From Bradyrhizobium niftali (lineage in GTDB: Bacteria > Pseudomonadota > Alphaproteobacteria > Rhizobiales > Xanthobacteraceae): a stretch of 64,000 nt of DNA. Positions 35,088 to 43,024 of the stretch are shown here, piece by piece. The notes below the pieces were generated by a model. That model was not told the DNA's origin and ran no database searches. It was given only the letters and a program-made list of their open reading frames with translations. Position numbers and translations under genes: made by a program. The stretch spans positions 1-64,000 of the forward strand of contig NZ_SPQT01000030.1 of assembly GCF_004571025.1 (NCBI RefSeq), in the 5' to 3' direction. Every line of letters begins with the position of its first letter. Position 1 is the stretch's first letter.

Positions 35088-36010
35088 TTAGTAGCCGAGT
35101 GTTCGATCGACAAGGCCGATCGGATTTCGTCCAGCGCGGTGGAGCCGGATGTTCTCTATGACCGATTGTGCTGCCGTATGCGGTTGCGTCACGGACGCGA
35201 TATGCGGCGTGATAATCACCTTGGGATGGGACCAGAGTGGATGGCTCTCCGGCAGTGGCTCGGGATCGGTAACGTCAAGCATGGCCGCTGTCAGATGCCC
35301 GCTGTCGAGCGCCTCGATCAGTGCGCCCTGATCAAGCTGCGGGCCGCGGCCGACATGCAGCAGCTTCGCTCCCGCCGGCAAAAGCGAGAAGAGCCTTGCG
35401 TTCAGGAGGCCGCTTGTTTGCTCCGTCAGGGGAAGAAGACAGACGAGGACATCCGTTCCTTGCAGGAAACTGCCAAGCTGATCTGCGCCATGGAAGCAGG
35501 TGACACCCTCGATCACCTTCTTGCTTCGGCTCCACGCGGCAAGGGGAAATCGAAACGGTTTCAAGCGGTCGATCGCAGCTTGTGCCAGCATGCCAAGGCC
35601 GAGGAAGCCAACACGCCGATCAGTCGCCTGGGACGTTGCCAGCGCTTGCCAAACGCCCCTTCTCTGCTGCTCCCGATAAGCCAGCATCTCGCGATGCAGC
35701 GTCAGCACCCCGAGGACGACATATTCCTGCATCATGCGTATGATGCCATCCTCGACCATGCGCACGAGCTTCACGTGGCTGGGTATGGTTTCCGGCTTGA
35801 ACTGATCGACCCCGGCGCCGATGGAAAAGAGCACTTCCAGATTACGAAAGCGCGAGACATCGTCTGGCACGTTCCAGGTCAGCAGGTACCGTATCTTTTC
35901 CGGATCGATAGCTTCGCTGCAATGGTAAAATTCCAGGTCAGGGAGCTCGCACGCAAACGCCTCCCGGAAGACTGCCCCCTGGCAGCATCAGAATTGAAAA
36001 GAAATGCCAT
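35088..36010 (-). pseudogene. ghrA: Glyoxylate/hydroxypyruvate reductase A with a frameshift in a G tract
   Basis: The main frame (to about 35970) encodes a D-isomer 2-hydroxyacid dehydrogenase: FSIGAGVDQF, VGFLGLGMLAQAAID (NAD fold), LPAGAKLLHVGRGPQLDQ with the catalytic Arg region, and HPLWSHPKVIITPHIAS with the catalytic His. The N-terminus continues in another frame from ATG 36010 (MAFLFNSDAARG). The two frames join as ARG-AVFREAF if one G is added to the G5 run at 35979-35975 on the coding strand. Repaired, the protein is 307 aa, the family's normal length. So this is a single-base deletion, a phase-variable tract or a sequencing error. The enzyme reduces glyoxylate to glycolate. Confidence 0.82.
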
Positions 36011-36335
36011 CGATGCACGCCTCTGCCTCGCTCGGCATGTCGACGACGTCGGGAAAAGCGATTAGCCTTGCAAGACTTTCTTGGGGATTCACGGCGATCC
36101 ACTCTGCCTGCACAGTTTTGCCGAACACCGGGAGGGTAGCTGCAAGCCGGAGCTTTCCATGCCGAATTGCGTTGCGATACAGGCCGAAGATTTCGAAAAG
36201 AAGGCCCAAACAGGGGAAACCTGCTGGATTTCCGTGCGATAATGCGGAGAAATACGCCCGCTACCCTATTGTGGCGGGAAAGAAAAGGCGCGATGTGCGA
36301 GAGATGGCATCCCGCGAAGGAACGGACGAGTCGAG
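36011..36335. other. Divergent intergenic region between ghrA and GNAT
   Basis: 325 bp without a firm gene. A 73-codon minus-strand frame (35988-36209, TTG start) overlaps the ghrA start and looks mildly protein-like (LPVFGKTVQAEWIAVNPQES), but it has no good start signal. Both promoters are expected here. Confidence 0.4.
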
Positions 36336-37214
36336 ATGGGACGAACGGTACGCGTGAAGTCCTTTGAGCTGGCCGCGAAGGACATCAACGACGTTGATGT
36401 GACGCTGCTCCACGCACTCTCGACCGGGGTTGGCTGGCCGCACCGCCCCAAGGATTGGGATTTCTTGCGCCGCGCAGGTCATGGCATCGTAGCAGTCGAT
36501 GGTATTGGACGCGTCTTTGGCAGCGCCATGTGGTTCCCATATAGCTGCGAGTTCGCGACCATTGGCTTGGTGATCACATCGCCTCGAACGCAGGCGCAAG
36601 GCACCGGGCGATGGCTCATGGAGCAGGTATTCGAGCGGTGTGGCGATCGGAATTTGACCCTCAACTCGACCGACGCGGCGTACCACCTCTATCTTTCCCT
36701 GGGCTTCACGAAGGAAGCCACCGTGTATCTGTGGCAAGGAGAGGTCATGTCACCGCCCCCACCGGTGCCGGCTCTCGACGGCGAATTGAGCTCGCTGTCC
36801 ACCGAGAATATCGAGGAGATCGCAGGACTCGATGAACGCGCGTTCGGGAGCAGCCGTCAGAGGCTGCTTGCATTGCTTTCCGAAGGTGCGTCAATCTGCG
36901 TCCTCCGCCGCGGCGGAGAGACCGTCGGTTATTCCATGAAGCGCGAATTCGGACGCGGTCATGTGATTGGCCCCATCGTCGCCAGCAATGATTGTGACGC
37001 GATCCATCTCACGGCCGTGCATCTCAAGGATCTCGCCGGAAGGTTCGCCCGCGTGGATACGCGGGAGCAGACGGGTCTGTTTGCGGACTTTCTTCAACAG
37101 AGCCGCCTCGGAATGAACGACACAGTCACCACCATGTCCAAGGGACGACGATTCCTGAACCGAAGGGAAAACGAGCCCTGGGTCTACGGATTGGCCGGTC
37201 ACGCCTTGAGCTGA
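36336..37214 (+). CDS. Two-domain GNAT-family N-acetyltransferase
   Basis: 292 aa. The first GNAT domain has GLVITSPRTQAQGTGRWLME (acetyl-CoA loop) and LNSTDAAYHLYLSLGF. The second half carries GYSMKREFGRGHVIGPIVAS and a C-terminal NDTVTTMSKG. It is a homologue of the minus-strand GNAT at 15388-16263 with the same length and domain order. Substrate unknown; acetylation of an amino acid or amine intermediate of the neighbouring pathways is plausible. The ATG at 36336 has only a weak ribosome site. It stands alone, divergent from ghrA. Confidence 0.83.
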   Translation: MGRTVRVKSFELAAKDINDVDVTLLHALSTGVGWPHRPKDWDFLRRAGHGIVAVDGIGRVFGSAMWFPYSCEFATIGLVITSPRTQAQGTGRWLMEQVFERCGDRNLTLNSTDAAYHLYLSLGFTKEATVYLWQGEVMSPPPPVPALDGELSSLSTENIEEIAGLDERAFGSSRQRLLALLSEGASICVLRRGGETVGYSMKREFGRGHVIGPIVASNDCDAIHLTAVHLKDLAGRFARVDTREQTGLFADFLQQSRLGMNDTVTTMSKGRRFLNRRENEPWVYGLAGHALS

Positions 37215-37470
37215 AGCTGTGAAGCGAATCGTCCGTTGAAGGTTGCCGCGCACCCCAGGGCCCGGTATGGTTTTTCTCGGCAGCGCTGGGTGGGTTGACC
37301 TTGCCGCCACTGGTCTCAACGGGCACGTGATGGCGCTTGTCCGTCGAGGCGAGCACCCGCATCCCGCCCGAGATAGCGGGCCTATCCAGATCCTCGCCGG
37401 CTTCGATTGAGCCGGCTGAGCTTGCGGTATTCGCCGCGCGAAGACCAACGCCAGCCAAAGTAGCCCTCCT

Positions 37471-38856
37471 TCAAGCGGCCGATTGCGTTGTCGGCATCCA
37501 GCTCTTGTCCTCCTGCACCACTGCTGCCGCGGCAATCTTGGATCCGGCTGCGGGTTCGGGAGTGTTGGCATGTCCCAGTTCACGGGCCAGCACCTCGCGG
37601 TCACAGGCGTTCTCCCACAGCGAAACGGTGATGGCAGCGACACAGTTGCTGATCATGCTGGTCAGTGCCCGCGCCTCTGACATGAAACGGTCGATGCCGA
37701 CGAGCAGCGCCACGCCGGTCACGGGCAGGTCCGGCATGACGGAGAGGGTCGCGACAAGCGCCACGAAGCCGCTACCGGTGACGCCGGCCGCCCCTTTGGA
37801 CGTCAGCAACATCAGTCCGAGCATCGCCGCAATCTGCCCCCAAGACAGATGAATGTCGCAGGCCTGGGCGATGAAGATGGACGCCAGGGTGAGATAAATG
37901 GCGCTGCCGTCCAGATTGAAAGAGTAACCCATCGGCAGCACAAGCCCCGACACGCCTTTCCGGCACCCGAGTTGCTCCAGTTTGCGCAGCGCGCCAGGCA
38001 GCGCCGGCTCCGACGATGACGTGCCGAGCACGATCAGCAGCTCTTCCTTGAAATAGCGGATGGTCTTCAACAGGCTGAAGCCGTTCAGCCGCGCCAGCGT
38101 CCCAAGAACGACGACCACGAAGACGGAGCAGGCGATGTAGAATGTCAGGATCAGCAGTCCGAGTGAGCCAATCGAACGGATGCCATAGCGGCCCACCGTG
38201 AACGCCATAGCGCCAAAGGCGCCAAGCGGGGCAAGCTTCATGACGAAACCGAAGGCCACAAACAGCACGTGAGAGAACGAGGTGACGGCCTTGGTCACCA
38301 CCACACCGTCATCACCGGCGCGGCTCAGCCCAAAGGCGATGAGGATGGAGACCAGCAGGACCGGCAGCACTTCGCCATCGGCAAACGCGCCAAAGAACGA
38401 ATGCGGGATGATGTGCAGCATGAAATCCGCAAATCCGCTCGCACCAGCTTGCTTGGTGAATTTCGCGGCCACCGACGGATCGAGCGTATTGACGGACACA
38501 TGCATGCCCACGCCAGGCTGGATCAGCGACACCGCGATCAGTCCGGCCAGCAGGGCGAGCACGGTCAGCAGGTAGAACAGCGCCATGGATTTCGCCAGTG
38601 TGCGGCCGACCTCGCGGGAATCACTGATGCTGTTGATGCCGCTGACGATGGTGCAGAATACGATCGGCGCAATCATCATCTTGACGAGCTTGACGAAGCC
38701 GTCTCCCAGGGGCTTCAGCGCGGCACCAAATTCAGGCCAGAGATGGCCGGTCAAGACACCCAGCACGAGGCCAATCAGCACCTGGATGTAAAGGATCCGA
38801 TAGAATGGCTTTCGCGCGTCGATGCGCACAGACCCAGCCAGCGCTTGCGTGTGCAT
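37471..38856 (-). CDS. dctA: C4-dicarboxylate/proton-sodium symporter
   Basis: 461 aa from ATG 38856, preferred over ATG 38871 because GGGAG lies eight bases upstream. DAACS family: eight-span layout, FYRILYIQVLIGLVLGVLTGHLWP at the first span, then FVKLVKMMIAPIVFCTIVSG. The tip loop is LGTSSSEPALPGALRKLEQLG, with the serine-rich substrate motif, and the second hairpin is MGYSFNLDGSAIYLTLASIFIAQA followed by LMLLTSKGAAGVTGSGFV. It imports succinate, fumarate, malate or related dicarboxylates across the inner membrane. It follows the PrpF-like gene in the same direction, suggesting shared control by the divergent LysR gene. Confidence 0.94.
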   Translation of the reverse strand: MHTQALAGSVRIDARKPFYRILYIQVLIGLVLGVLTGHLWPEFGAALKPLGDGFVKLVKMMIAPIVFCTIVSGINSISDSREVGRTLAKSMALFYLLTVLALLAGLIAVSLIQPGVGMHVSVNTLDPSVAAKFTKQAGASGFADFMLHIIPHSFFGAFADGEVLPVLLVSILIAFGLSRAGDDGVVVTKAVTSFSHVLFVAFGFVMKLAPLGAFGAMAFTVGRYGIRSIGSLGLLILTFYIACSVFVVVVLGTLARLNGFSLLKTIRYFKEELLIVLGTSSSEPALPGALRKLEQLGCRKGVSGLVLPMGYSFNLDGSAIYLTLASIFIAQACDIHLSWGQIAAMLGLMLLTSKGAAGVTGSGFVALVATLSVMPDLPVTGVALLVGIDRFMSEARALTSMISNCVAAITVSLWENACDREVLARELGHANTPEPAAGSKIAAAAVVQEDKSWMPTTQSAA

Positions 38857-38909
38857 TCTCGTTTCTCCCATGGCTTTGATTTTTCTTGATGGATGAAGGC
38901 GGACCGAGT

Positions 38910-39983
38910 TCAGGCCGCCAGGATTGAATAAGGCACGTGCGCTCGCCGAGCGAAAACGTGACCCTGGAAAATTCGGCGGGCGGTCCGCTGCACCCGGGCC
39001 ACCGGGCCGGGCTCCAGCCGAACCACGAGTTCGCCGGAGGGATGGGCGAGCGTGATCGGCACCGGCGGCGCCAGTGGTCCGACCATCTCCGCCGCGATCG
39101 TACCCGGTGTCACACAGGCCGTCGCGATCGCAACTGCGCCGGTCACAGCCAGAGCGCTATGGCAGTCGTGCGGCATGAAGTACCGCGTGTTCAACGTCGC
39201 TTCCGTCGCGGGAGCAATCAGGACCGGTTTCGGAATCACCATGGCCGCGGAATTCGGAAAGCCCATCCGACGTCCGGCCTGGACGCGCAGGCTTTCGAGC
39301 CGCGCGCGGAAGCCGCTGTCGGCGAACTCCAAAGGTGCCTCGCGGCCGGTCCATCCCAAATCCACCGCGCGGACCAGCATGACGGGCATGGCCGCGTCGA
39401 TGCAGCTGACATCGATCCCTTCGATACGGTCAACCGGTCGTCCTGTCGGCAGGAGGCGGCCGGTGCGTGCGCCGGCCGCGTTGGGGAACGACAGTTCGAT
39501 GGGCGCGGCCGTTCCCGGCACCCCGTCGATCCGCGCCTCCCCCTCATAGGTCACCTTCCCCCCAGGGGTGGAAACCGTGGCGTCGATCAGCTTGCCGGTG
39601 TTGACATTGTGGATGCGGACCTGGGTGCGATCTGCGGCACCGGCGACCAGACCGGCTTCGATCGCGAACGGTCCCACCGCTGCCAGCATATTCCCACAGT
39701 TCGGCGACGTGTCGACGATCCCTTCGCGCACTCTGACCTGAGCGAAAAGGTAGTCGACATCGGCGCCGGGCACCGATGCCGGTCTGATGATCGCGACCTT
39801 GTTGATGACGGCATTGCCGCCCCCGATTCCATCGATGCCCAGATCGTGCCCGCCCCCCATCACCGACAACAGGACCGCATCGCGCGCCCTGGGATCGGCC
39901 GGGAGATCGCTGGCCAGGAAAAACGGCCCGCGCGAGGTTCCGCCGCGCATGACCACACAGGGAATGGCAATCTGATCGTTCAT
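38910..39983 (-). CDS. PrpF-family isomerase (4-oxalomesaconate tautomerase-like)
   Basis: 357 aa from ATG 39983, behind GGAAGAG. The PrpF/LigU/GalD fold is seen from PCVVMRGGTSRGPFF at the start, GIDGIGGGNAVINKVAII, DTSPNCGNMLAAVGPFA and the second-half HDCHSALAVTGA. This diaminopimelate-epimerase-like superfamily moves double bonds in unsaturated tricarboxylates such as 2-methylaconitate or 4-oxalomesaconate (gallate/protocatechuate 4,5-cleavage). No other gene of those pathways is nearby, so the substrate is open. A dicarboxylate or tricarboxylate taken up by DctA would fit the pairing. Confidence 0.87.
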   Translation of the reverse strand: MNDQIAIPCVVMRGGTSRGPFFLASDLPADPRARDAVLLSVMGGGHDLGIDGIGGGNAVINKVAIIRPASVPGADVDYLFAQVRVREGIVDTSPNCGNMLAAVGPFAIEAGLVAGAADRTQVRIHNVNTGKLIDATVSTPGGKVTYEGEARIDGVPGTAAPIELSFPNAAGARTGRLLPTGRPVDRIEGIDVSCIDAAMPVMLVRAVDLGWTGREAPLEFADSGFRARLESLRVQAGRRMGFPNSAAMVIPKPVLIAPATEATLNTRYFMPHDCHSALAVTGAVAIATACVTPGTIAAEMVGPLAPPVPITLAHPSGELVVRLEPGPVARVQRTARRIFQGHVFARRAHVPYSILAA

Positions 39984-40094
39984 TGGAGCTCTTCCGTTCG
40001 GCGACATCGAACAGAACATGGGCTCTTGCAACTCTTCTGTAAAATGCAAATATCTGAAGTATTAATGCGTCATACGACATAATGGGAGCCAGCC
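39984..40094. promoter_or_regulatory. Divergent promoter between prpF-like gene and LysR regulator
   Basis: 111 bp between oppositely oriented genes, the classic site of LysR autoregulation. The AT-rich core around 40045-40080 contains ATATCTGAAGTATTAAT and a GTCATACGAC dyad. These could be the T-N11-A type operator and the -10 elements, but this is not proven by eye. Confidence 0.45.
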
Positions 40095-41027
40095 ATGAAC
40101 GCAGAACTGCTCGACCTCAAGGCGTTCATTACCGTCGCGGAGACTGGAAGCTTTGTCCGCACCGCCAAGGCGCTGAACCTGTCGCAACCGGCGCTCAGCC
40201 GACGCATTCAGAAGCTGGAAGAAAGCCTCGGTGCGCCGTTGCTCGAACGCTCGACGCGTCACGTCAATCTCACCATGACCGGCCGCGACTTTCTGCCGAA
40301 GGTGCGCCGTCTCATCGACGAGTTCGAGACCTCGGTGCTCGCCATCCATGATATCGGCGCGCGAAGTTCAGGCCTGGTCTCGGTTGCTGCGGTGCCGACG
40401 GCGGTGTTTTATTTCCTGCCGCGTGCGATCGGCCGGTTTGCCGAGGCGTATCCGCGTATTCGCATCCGGGTTCTGGACATCGGGGCCAATGAGGGATTGG
40501 AAGCGGTCGCTCGCGGAGAAGCCGACTTCGGCATCAATTTCATCGGTGCTTCGCATGCCGAAATCGAATTCGAGAAACTGGTTGAAGATCCGTTCGTCCT
40601 GGCCTGCCGCCACGACCATCCGTTGGCATCGCGTAAACAGGTAAGCTGGTCGGAGATCGTGTCGCACCGGGTTATTACCGTCGGTCGCAACAGTGGCAAC
40701 CGCGCGTTGATCGACAACGCGCTGGCGCGACACGGCCTGCAACTGAACTGGTCCTATGAAGTTGCTCACCTCTCCGGCTCGCTCGGTCTCGTCGAAGCGG
40801 GACTGGGCATCGCCGTACTGCCGAGGCTCGCGACGCCGGCCGCCGGCCATCCGATCATTCACACCGTCAGGTTGACCGAGCCGGAGGTGTCGCGGACGAT
40901 CGGAATCGTGCGCAGGCGCGGGTCGACGCTATCCCCTCATGCCAGCCAGTTACTCAAGATGCTCCTCGAGGCATGGCGCTCTCCTTCACGGGCGACCAGT
41001 CGAGACAGGCCGCGGCAGCGCTCCTGA
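40095..41027 (+). CDS. LysR-family transcriptional regulator
   Basis: 310 aa. N-terminal winged HTH: LLDLKAFITVAETGSFVRTAKALNLSQPALSRRIQKLEESLG-type (residues 4-45), then LLERSTRHVNLT. The effector domain starts at about 90 (GLVSVAAVPTAVFYFLPRAI) and includes EADFGINFIG and PFVLACRHDHPLAS. It probably activates the divergent prpF-like and dctA genes in response to a carboxylate. Its last 18 codons overlap the start of a MarR remnant in another frame; the C-terminal tail SPSRATSRDRPRQRS looks non-native and may result from that junction. Confidence 0.92.
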   Translation: MNAELLDLKAFITVAETGSFVRTAKALNLSQPALSRRIQKLEESLGAPLLERSTRHVNLTMTGRDFLPKVRRLIDEFETSVLAIHDIGARSSGLVSVAAVPTAVFYFLPRAIGRFAEAYPRIRIRVLDIGANEGLEAVARGEADFGINFIGASHAEIEFEKLVEDPFVLACRHDHPLASRKQVSWSEIVSHRVITVGRNSGNRALIDNALARHGLQLNWSYEVAHLSGSLGLVEAGLGIAVLPRLATPAAGHPIIHTVRLTEPEVSRTIGIVRRRGSTLSPHASQLLKMLLEAWRSPSRATSRDRPRQRS

Positions 41028-41308
41028 GGCTTCAATCGCTCGATGCCACGCGCAAGCTGGTGAAGGCCGGGCTGATCGAAACCGAGGGATCCTCGTCGCG
41101 CAAGGAAACGTGCTATCGCACGACCAAGATGGGCCGTTCCGTCACCGAAGCCTATGCGGACTTGCGCGCCGCGACGCTGCCGCCGATGCTGGAGGCACTC
41201 GACGGCAGGGCGGAAAAATCGGAATCCGCAGGCAGCCATCTTGAGCTGGTGGCGAGCATCTATGCCCAGGCGGCGCAAGTTGCGATCACGCGACGACATC
41301 AGCCTTAG
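40973..41308 (+). pseudogene. Remnant of MarR-type winged-helix regulator
   Basis: The frame encodes LTGDQSRQ-like sequence, then LDATRKLVKAGLIETEG and RKETCYRTTKMGRSVTEAYADLR. This is the recognition helix, wing and dimer helix of a MarR-family protein. The N-terminal dimerisation helices and first HTH helices are missing, as the region upstream is the LysR gene in another frame. It is therefore a 3' fragment. A free-standing 111-aa product is unlikely to dimerise and bind DNA. Confidence 0.5.
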
Positions 41309-41519
41309 CGGCCACGCTTACGCTGCTCGGCGCGAAGAGTTACGCTTCGGGACATGGTTAGCGGCCCCAAGAAACATCAGGACCTTCTCACCTTCGCCTG
41401 TGCGATCCACGTCACGTCCGCGCTCGACGGGATCGTGCTGAGACAGCCGGACCGGCAGTTCTGATTTTTCCGATGCGGTGGCGGCGACCAACGCGGCACC
41501 TCCAGCAGGGGAGAGAATC

Positions 41520-41648
41520 ATGGGACATCCAAAATCGACGCTCGCACTGGCTGCGAGCCTGATGGGCGGCGCGGCAAGCGTATCGGCGGGCTGGGGCGAG
41601 TTGTCCGATTTGTTCGCTGCACTACGCCAATTTGCGACAGCCGCCTGA
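41520..41648 (+). CDS. Possible small secreted peptide (42 aa)
   Basis: ATG 41520 is preceded by GGGGAGAG at optimal spacing. The 42 residues read as a signal peptide (MGHPKSTLALAASLMGGAAS, then VSA) with an AxA-type cleavage site and a short mature part of about 19 residues (GWGELSDLFAALRQFATAA). No family recognised. The good ribosome site and signal layout argue for a real gene; the small size and the position beside two relics argue for caution. Confidence 0.4.
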   Translation: MGHPKSTLALAASLMGGAASVSAGWGELSDLFAALRQFATAA

Positions 41649-41824
41649 CGGGACCTGCTCGAGTGGGCCTGCGCGATGTATGTTGTGCTGGAAGCTAAGA
41701 AAGCCGCAACATGTTCGATGAAACACCACGCCTTTAGTTCATTCTCTATGCGGCTTCCGAACTCCGTTTCCAAACGGCCCCGAAGACTGCGGGCGAGTTA
41801 TCTTACCAACTCAACAGCTTGTGC

Positions 41825-41869
41825 TGGCTGGGGCGGGAGGAATCGAACCTCCGAATGGCGGAATCAAAA
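41825..41869 (-). pseudogene. 3' fragment of tRNA-Gln(TTG), probable attachment-site scar
   Basis: On the minus strand the sequence runs from the anticodon loop (TTTTGAT, anticodon TTG) through TCCGC, variable loop CATTC and a perfect T arm (GGAGG-TTCGATT-CCTCC). The 3' acceptor strand CGCCCCA, discriminator G and an encoded CCA follow, as in rhizobial tRNA-Gln. Upstream, the 5' anticodon stem no longer pairs fully (GCTGG for the expected GCGGA), and the D arm and 5' acceptor TGGGGCG are missing. The break inside the anticodon arm is typical of a displaced tRNA 3' end at an island boundary. The element would lie to its right. Confidence 0.75.
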
Positions 41870-41974
41870 CCAGCTTGATTATTCAATGATTTCAAAGCGC
41901 GCTTGGAAAGAAGCGCAGAATTCTGCCCTGGTAATATCAATAGCTTGGCGGTTGTTTCCAAATGAAAAGGGAGC

Positions 41975-43018
41975 TTACGAACTTCGGACCGATATGAAAT
42001 CTCCGGTTTCCGCCGCGCGTTTGACCGCGTCGATCACTGTGAGGGTTTTCAGCCCTTCGCGCCCGCTCACCACAGGATCGACCGTACCGCGGATGACTCC
42101 GCAGAAATTGGCGATCTGCAGAGCAAGCGGGTCTTCGTTCTCGTAGCTCAGCCGCTCGCGCTCAATCGGCGCCCACCAGCTGGCCTTGCTAGGATGATGC
42201 CATAGATCGAGTTGCGGAATAGCCAGCGATGCCCTCGTGCCGCCGATCTGGTAGCAACTCTCCTGCGTATGACCGTAGGCCGAGTTCTCTCCGGCGGTGA
42301 ATTCCCAGCTCCAAGGCGACTGGATGGTATCGGAGACATTGACCGTTCCCAACGCGCCGGAGGCGAAGTGCAGAAGGATCACCGCCGTCTCTTCAACCTC
42401 ATTTCCACGCAGCCGATTGGATTGGGCAGCTTGTACCGCCACGATATCCCCACAGAGGTACCGTAGCAGGTCGACATCGTGGATGAGATTCAGGAAAACA
42501 GGACCCGCCCCTTTCTCGCGACGCCAGGCCACATCGAAATAGTCGTCCGGCTTGATCAGCCAGAACATGCCATGCACCGACACGATCTGACCCAGCCGGC
42601 CCCTATCGATCTCCGCCTTGGCGCGCTGGATCATCGGGTTGTGGCGGCGATGATGGCCTGTGAGCAGCGGCACGCCCGCCCGCTCGGAAGCTTCGACCAG
42701 GGCATGTGCAGCGACGACGTCATCCGCTAACGGCTTCTCGATGAGCGCTGGGATGCGAGCCGCGACACAATCCATGCCGTTGGCCACGTGCATCTGGTTG
42801 GGGGTGGCGACAACCACCCCTTCCGGTCGATTTCCGGAGAGCATGTCCTGAAAGGACGGAAACCAATCTACCTTCAGCGAAACCGCCAACTCTCGTGCCG
42901 CAGGCGCCGGATCGACGATCGACGACAGCATCGCCTCAGGCCACGCGAGAATGTGCTCGATATGTCGCTTGCCGATGAGACCCGCTCCCATCACCGACAG
43001 GCGGACGGCTGCACTCAT
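41975..43018 (-). CDS. Gfo/Idh/MocA-family oxidoreductase
   Basis: 347 aa. NAD(P) fold VMGAGLIGKRHIEHILAWPE at residues 9-28, VVVATPNQMHVANG, and the family motif IEKPLADD (EKP lysine). The C-terminal substrate domain has LNLIHDVDLLRYLCG. Members oxidise or reduce ring hydroxyls of inositols, sugars and, in some cases, shikimate or quinate relatives. As the last gene of the 12-gene operon, six bases after the dehydroquinase, it probably acts on a cyclitol-type intermediate. Substrate not provable from sequence. Confidence 0.9.
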   Translation of the reverse strand: MSAAVRLSVMGAGLIGKRHIEHILAWPEAMLSSIVDPAPAARELAVSLKVDWFPSFQDMLSGNRPEGVVVATPNQMHVANGMDCVAARIPALIEKPLADDVVAAHALVEASERAGVPLLTGHHRRHNPMIQRAKAEIDRGRLGQIVSVHGMFWLIKPDDYFDVAWRREKGAGPVFLNLIHDVDLLRYLCGDIVAVQAAQSNRLRGNEVEETAVILLHFASGALGTVNVSDTIQSPWSWEFTAGENSAYGHTQESCYQIGGTRASLAIPQLDLWHHPSKASWWAPIERERLSYENEDPLALQIANFCGVIRGTVDPVVSGREGLKTLTVIDAVKRAAETGDFISVRSS

Positions 43019-43024
43019 GAGATG

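Noticed and set aside
35988..36209. 73-codon minus-strand frame upstream of ghrA
   Set aside because: Mildly protein-like, but TTG start without ribosome site and overlapping the ghrA start; not enough support.
37126..37458. 110-codon minus-strand frame between GNAT and dctA
   Set aside because: No ribosome site or family motif, and half of it is antisense to the GNAT gene.
38937..40082. 381-codon plus-strand frame opposite the PrpF-like gene
   Set aside because: Antisense shadow; the PrpF motifs on the other strand are clear.
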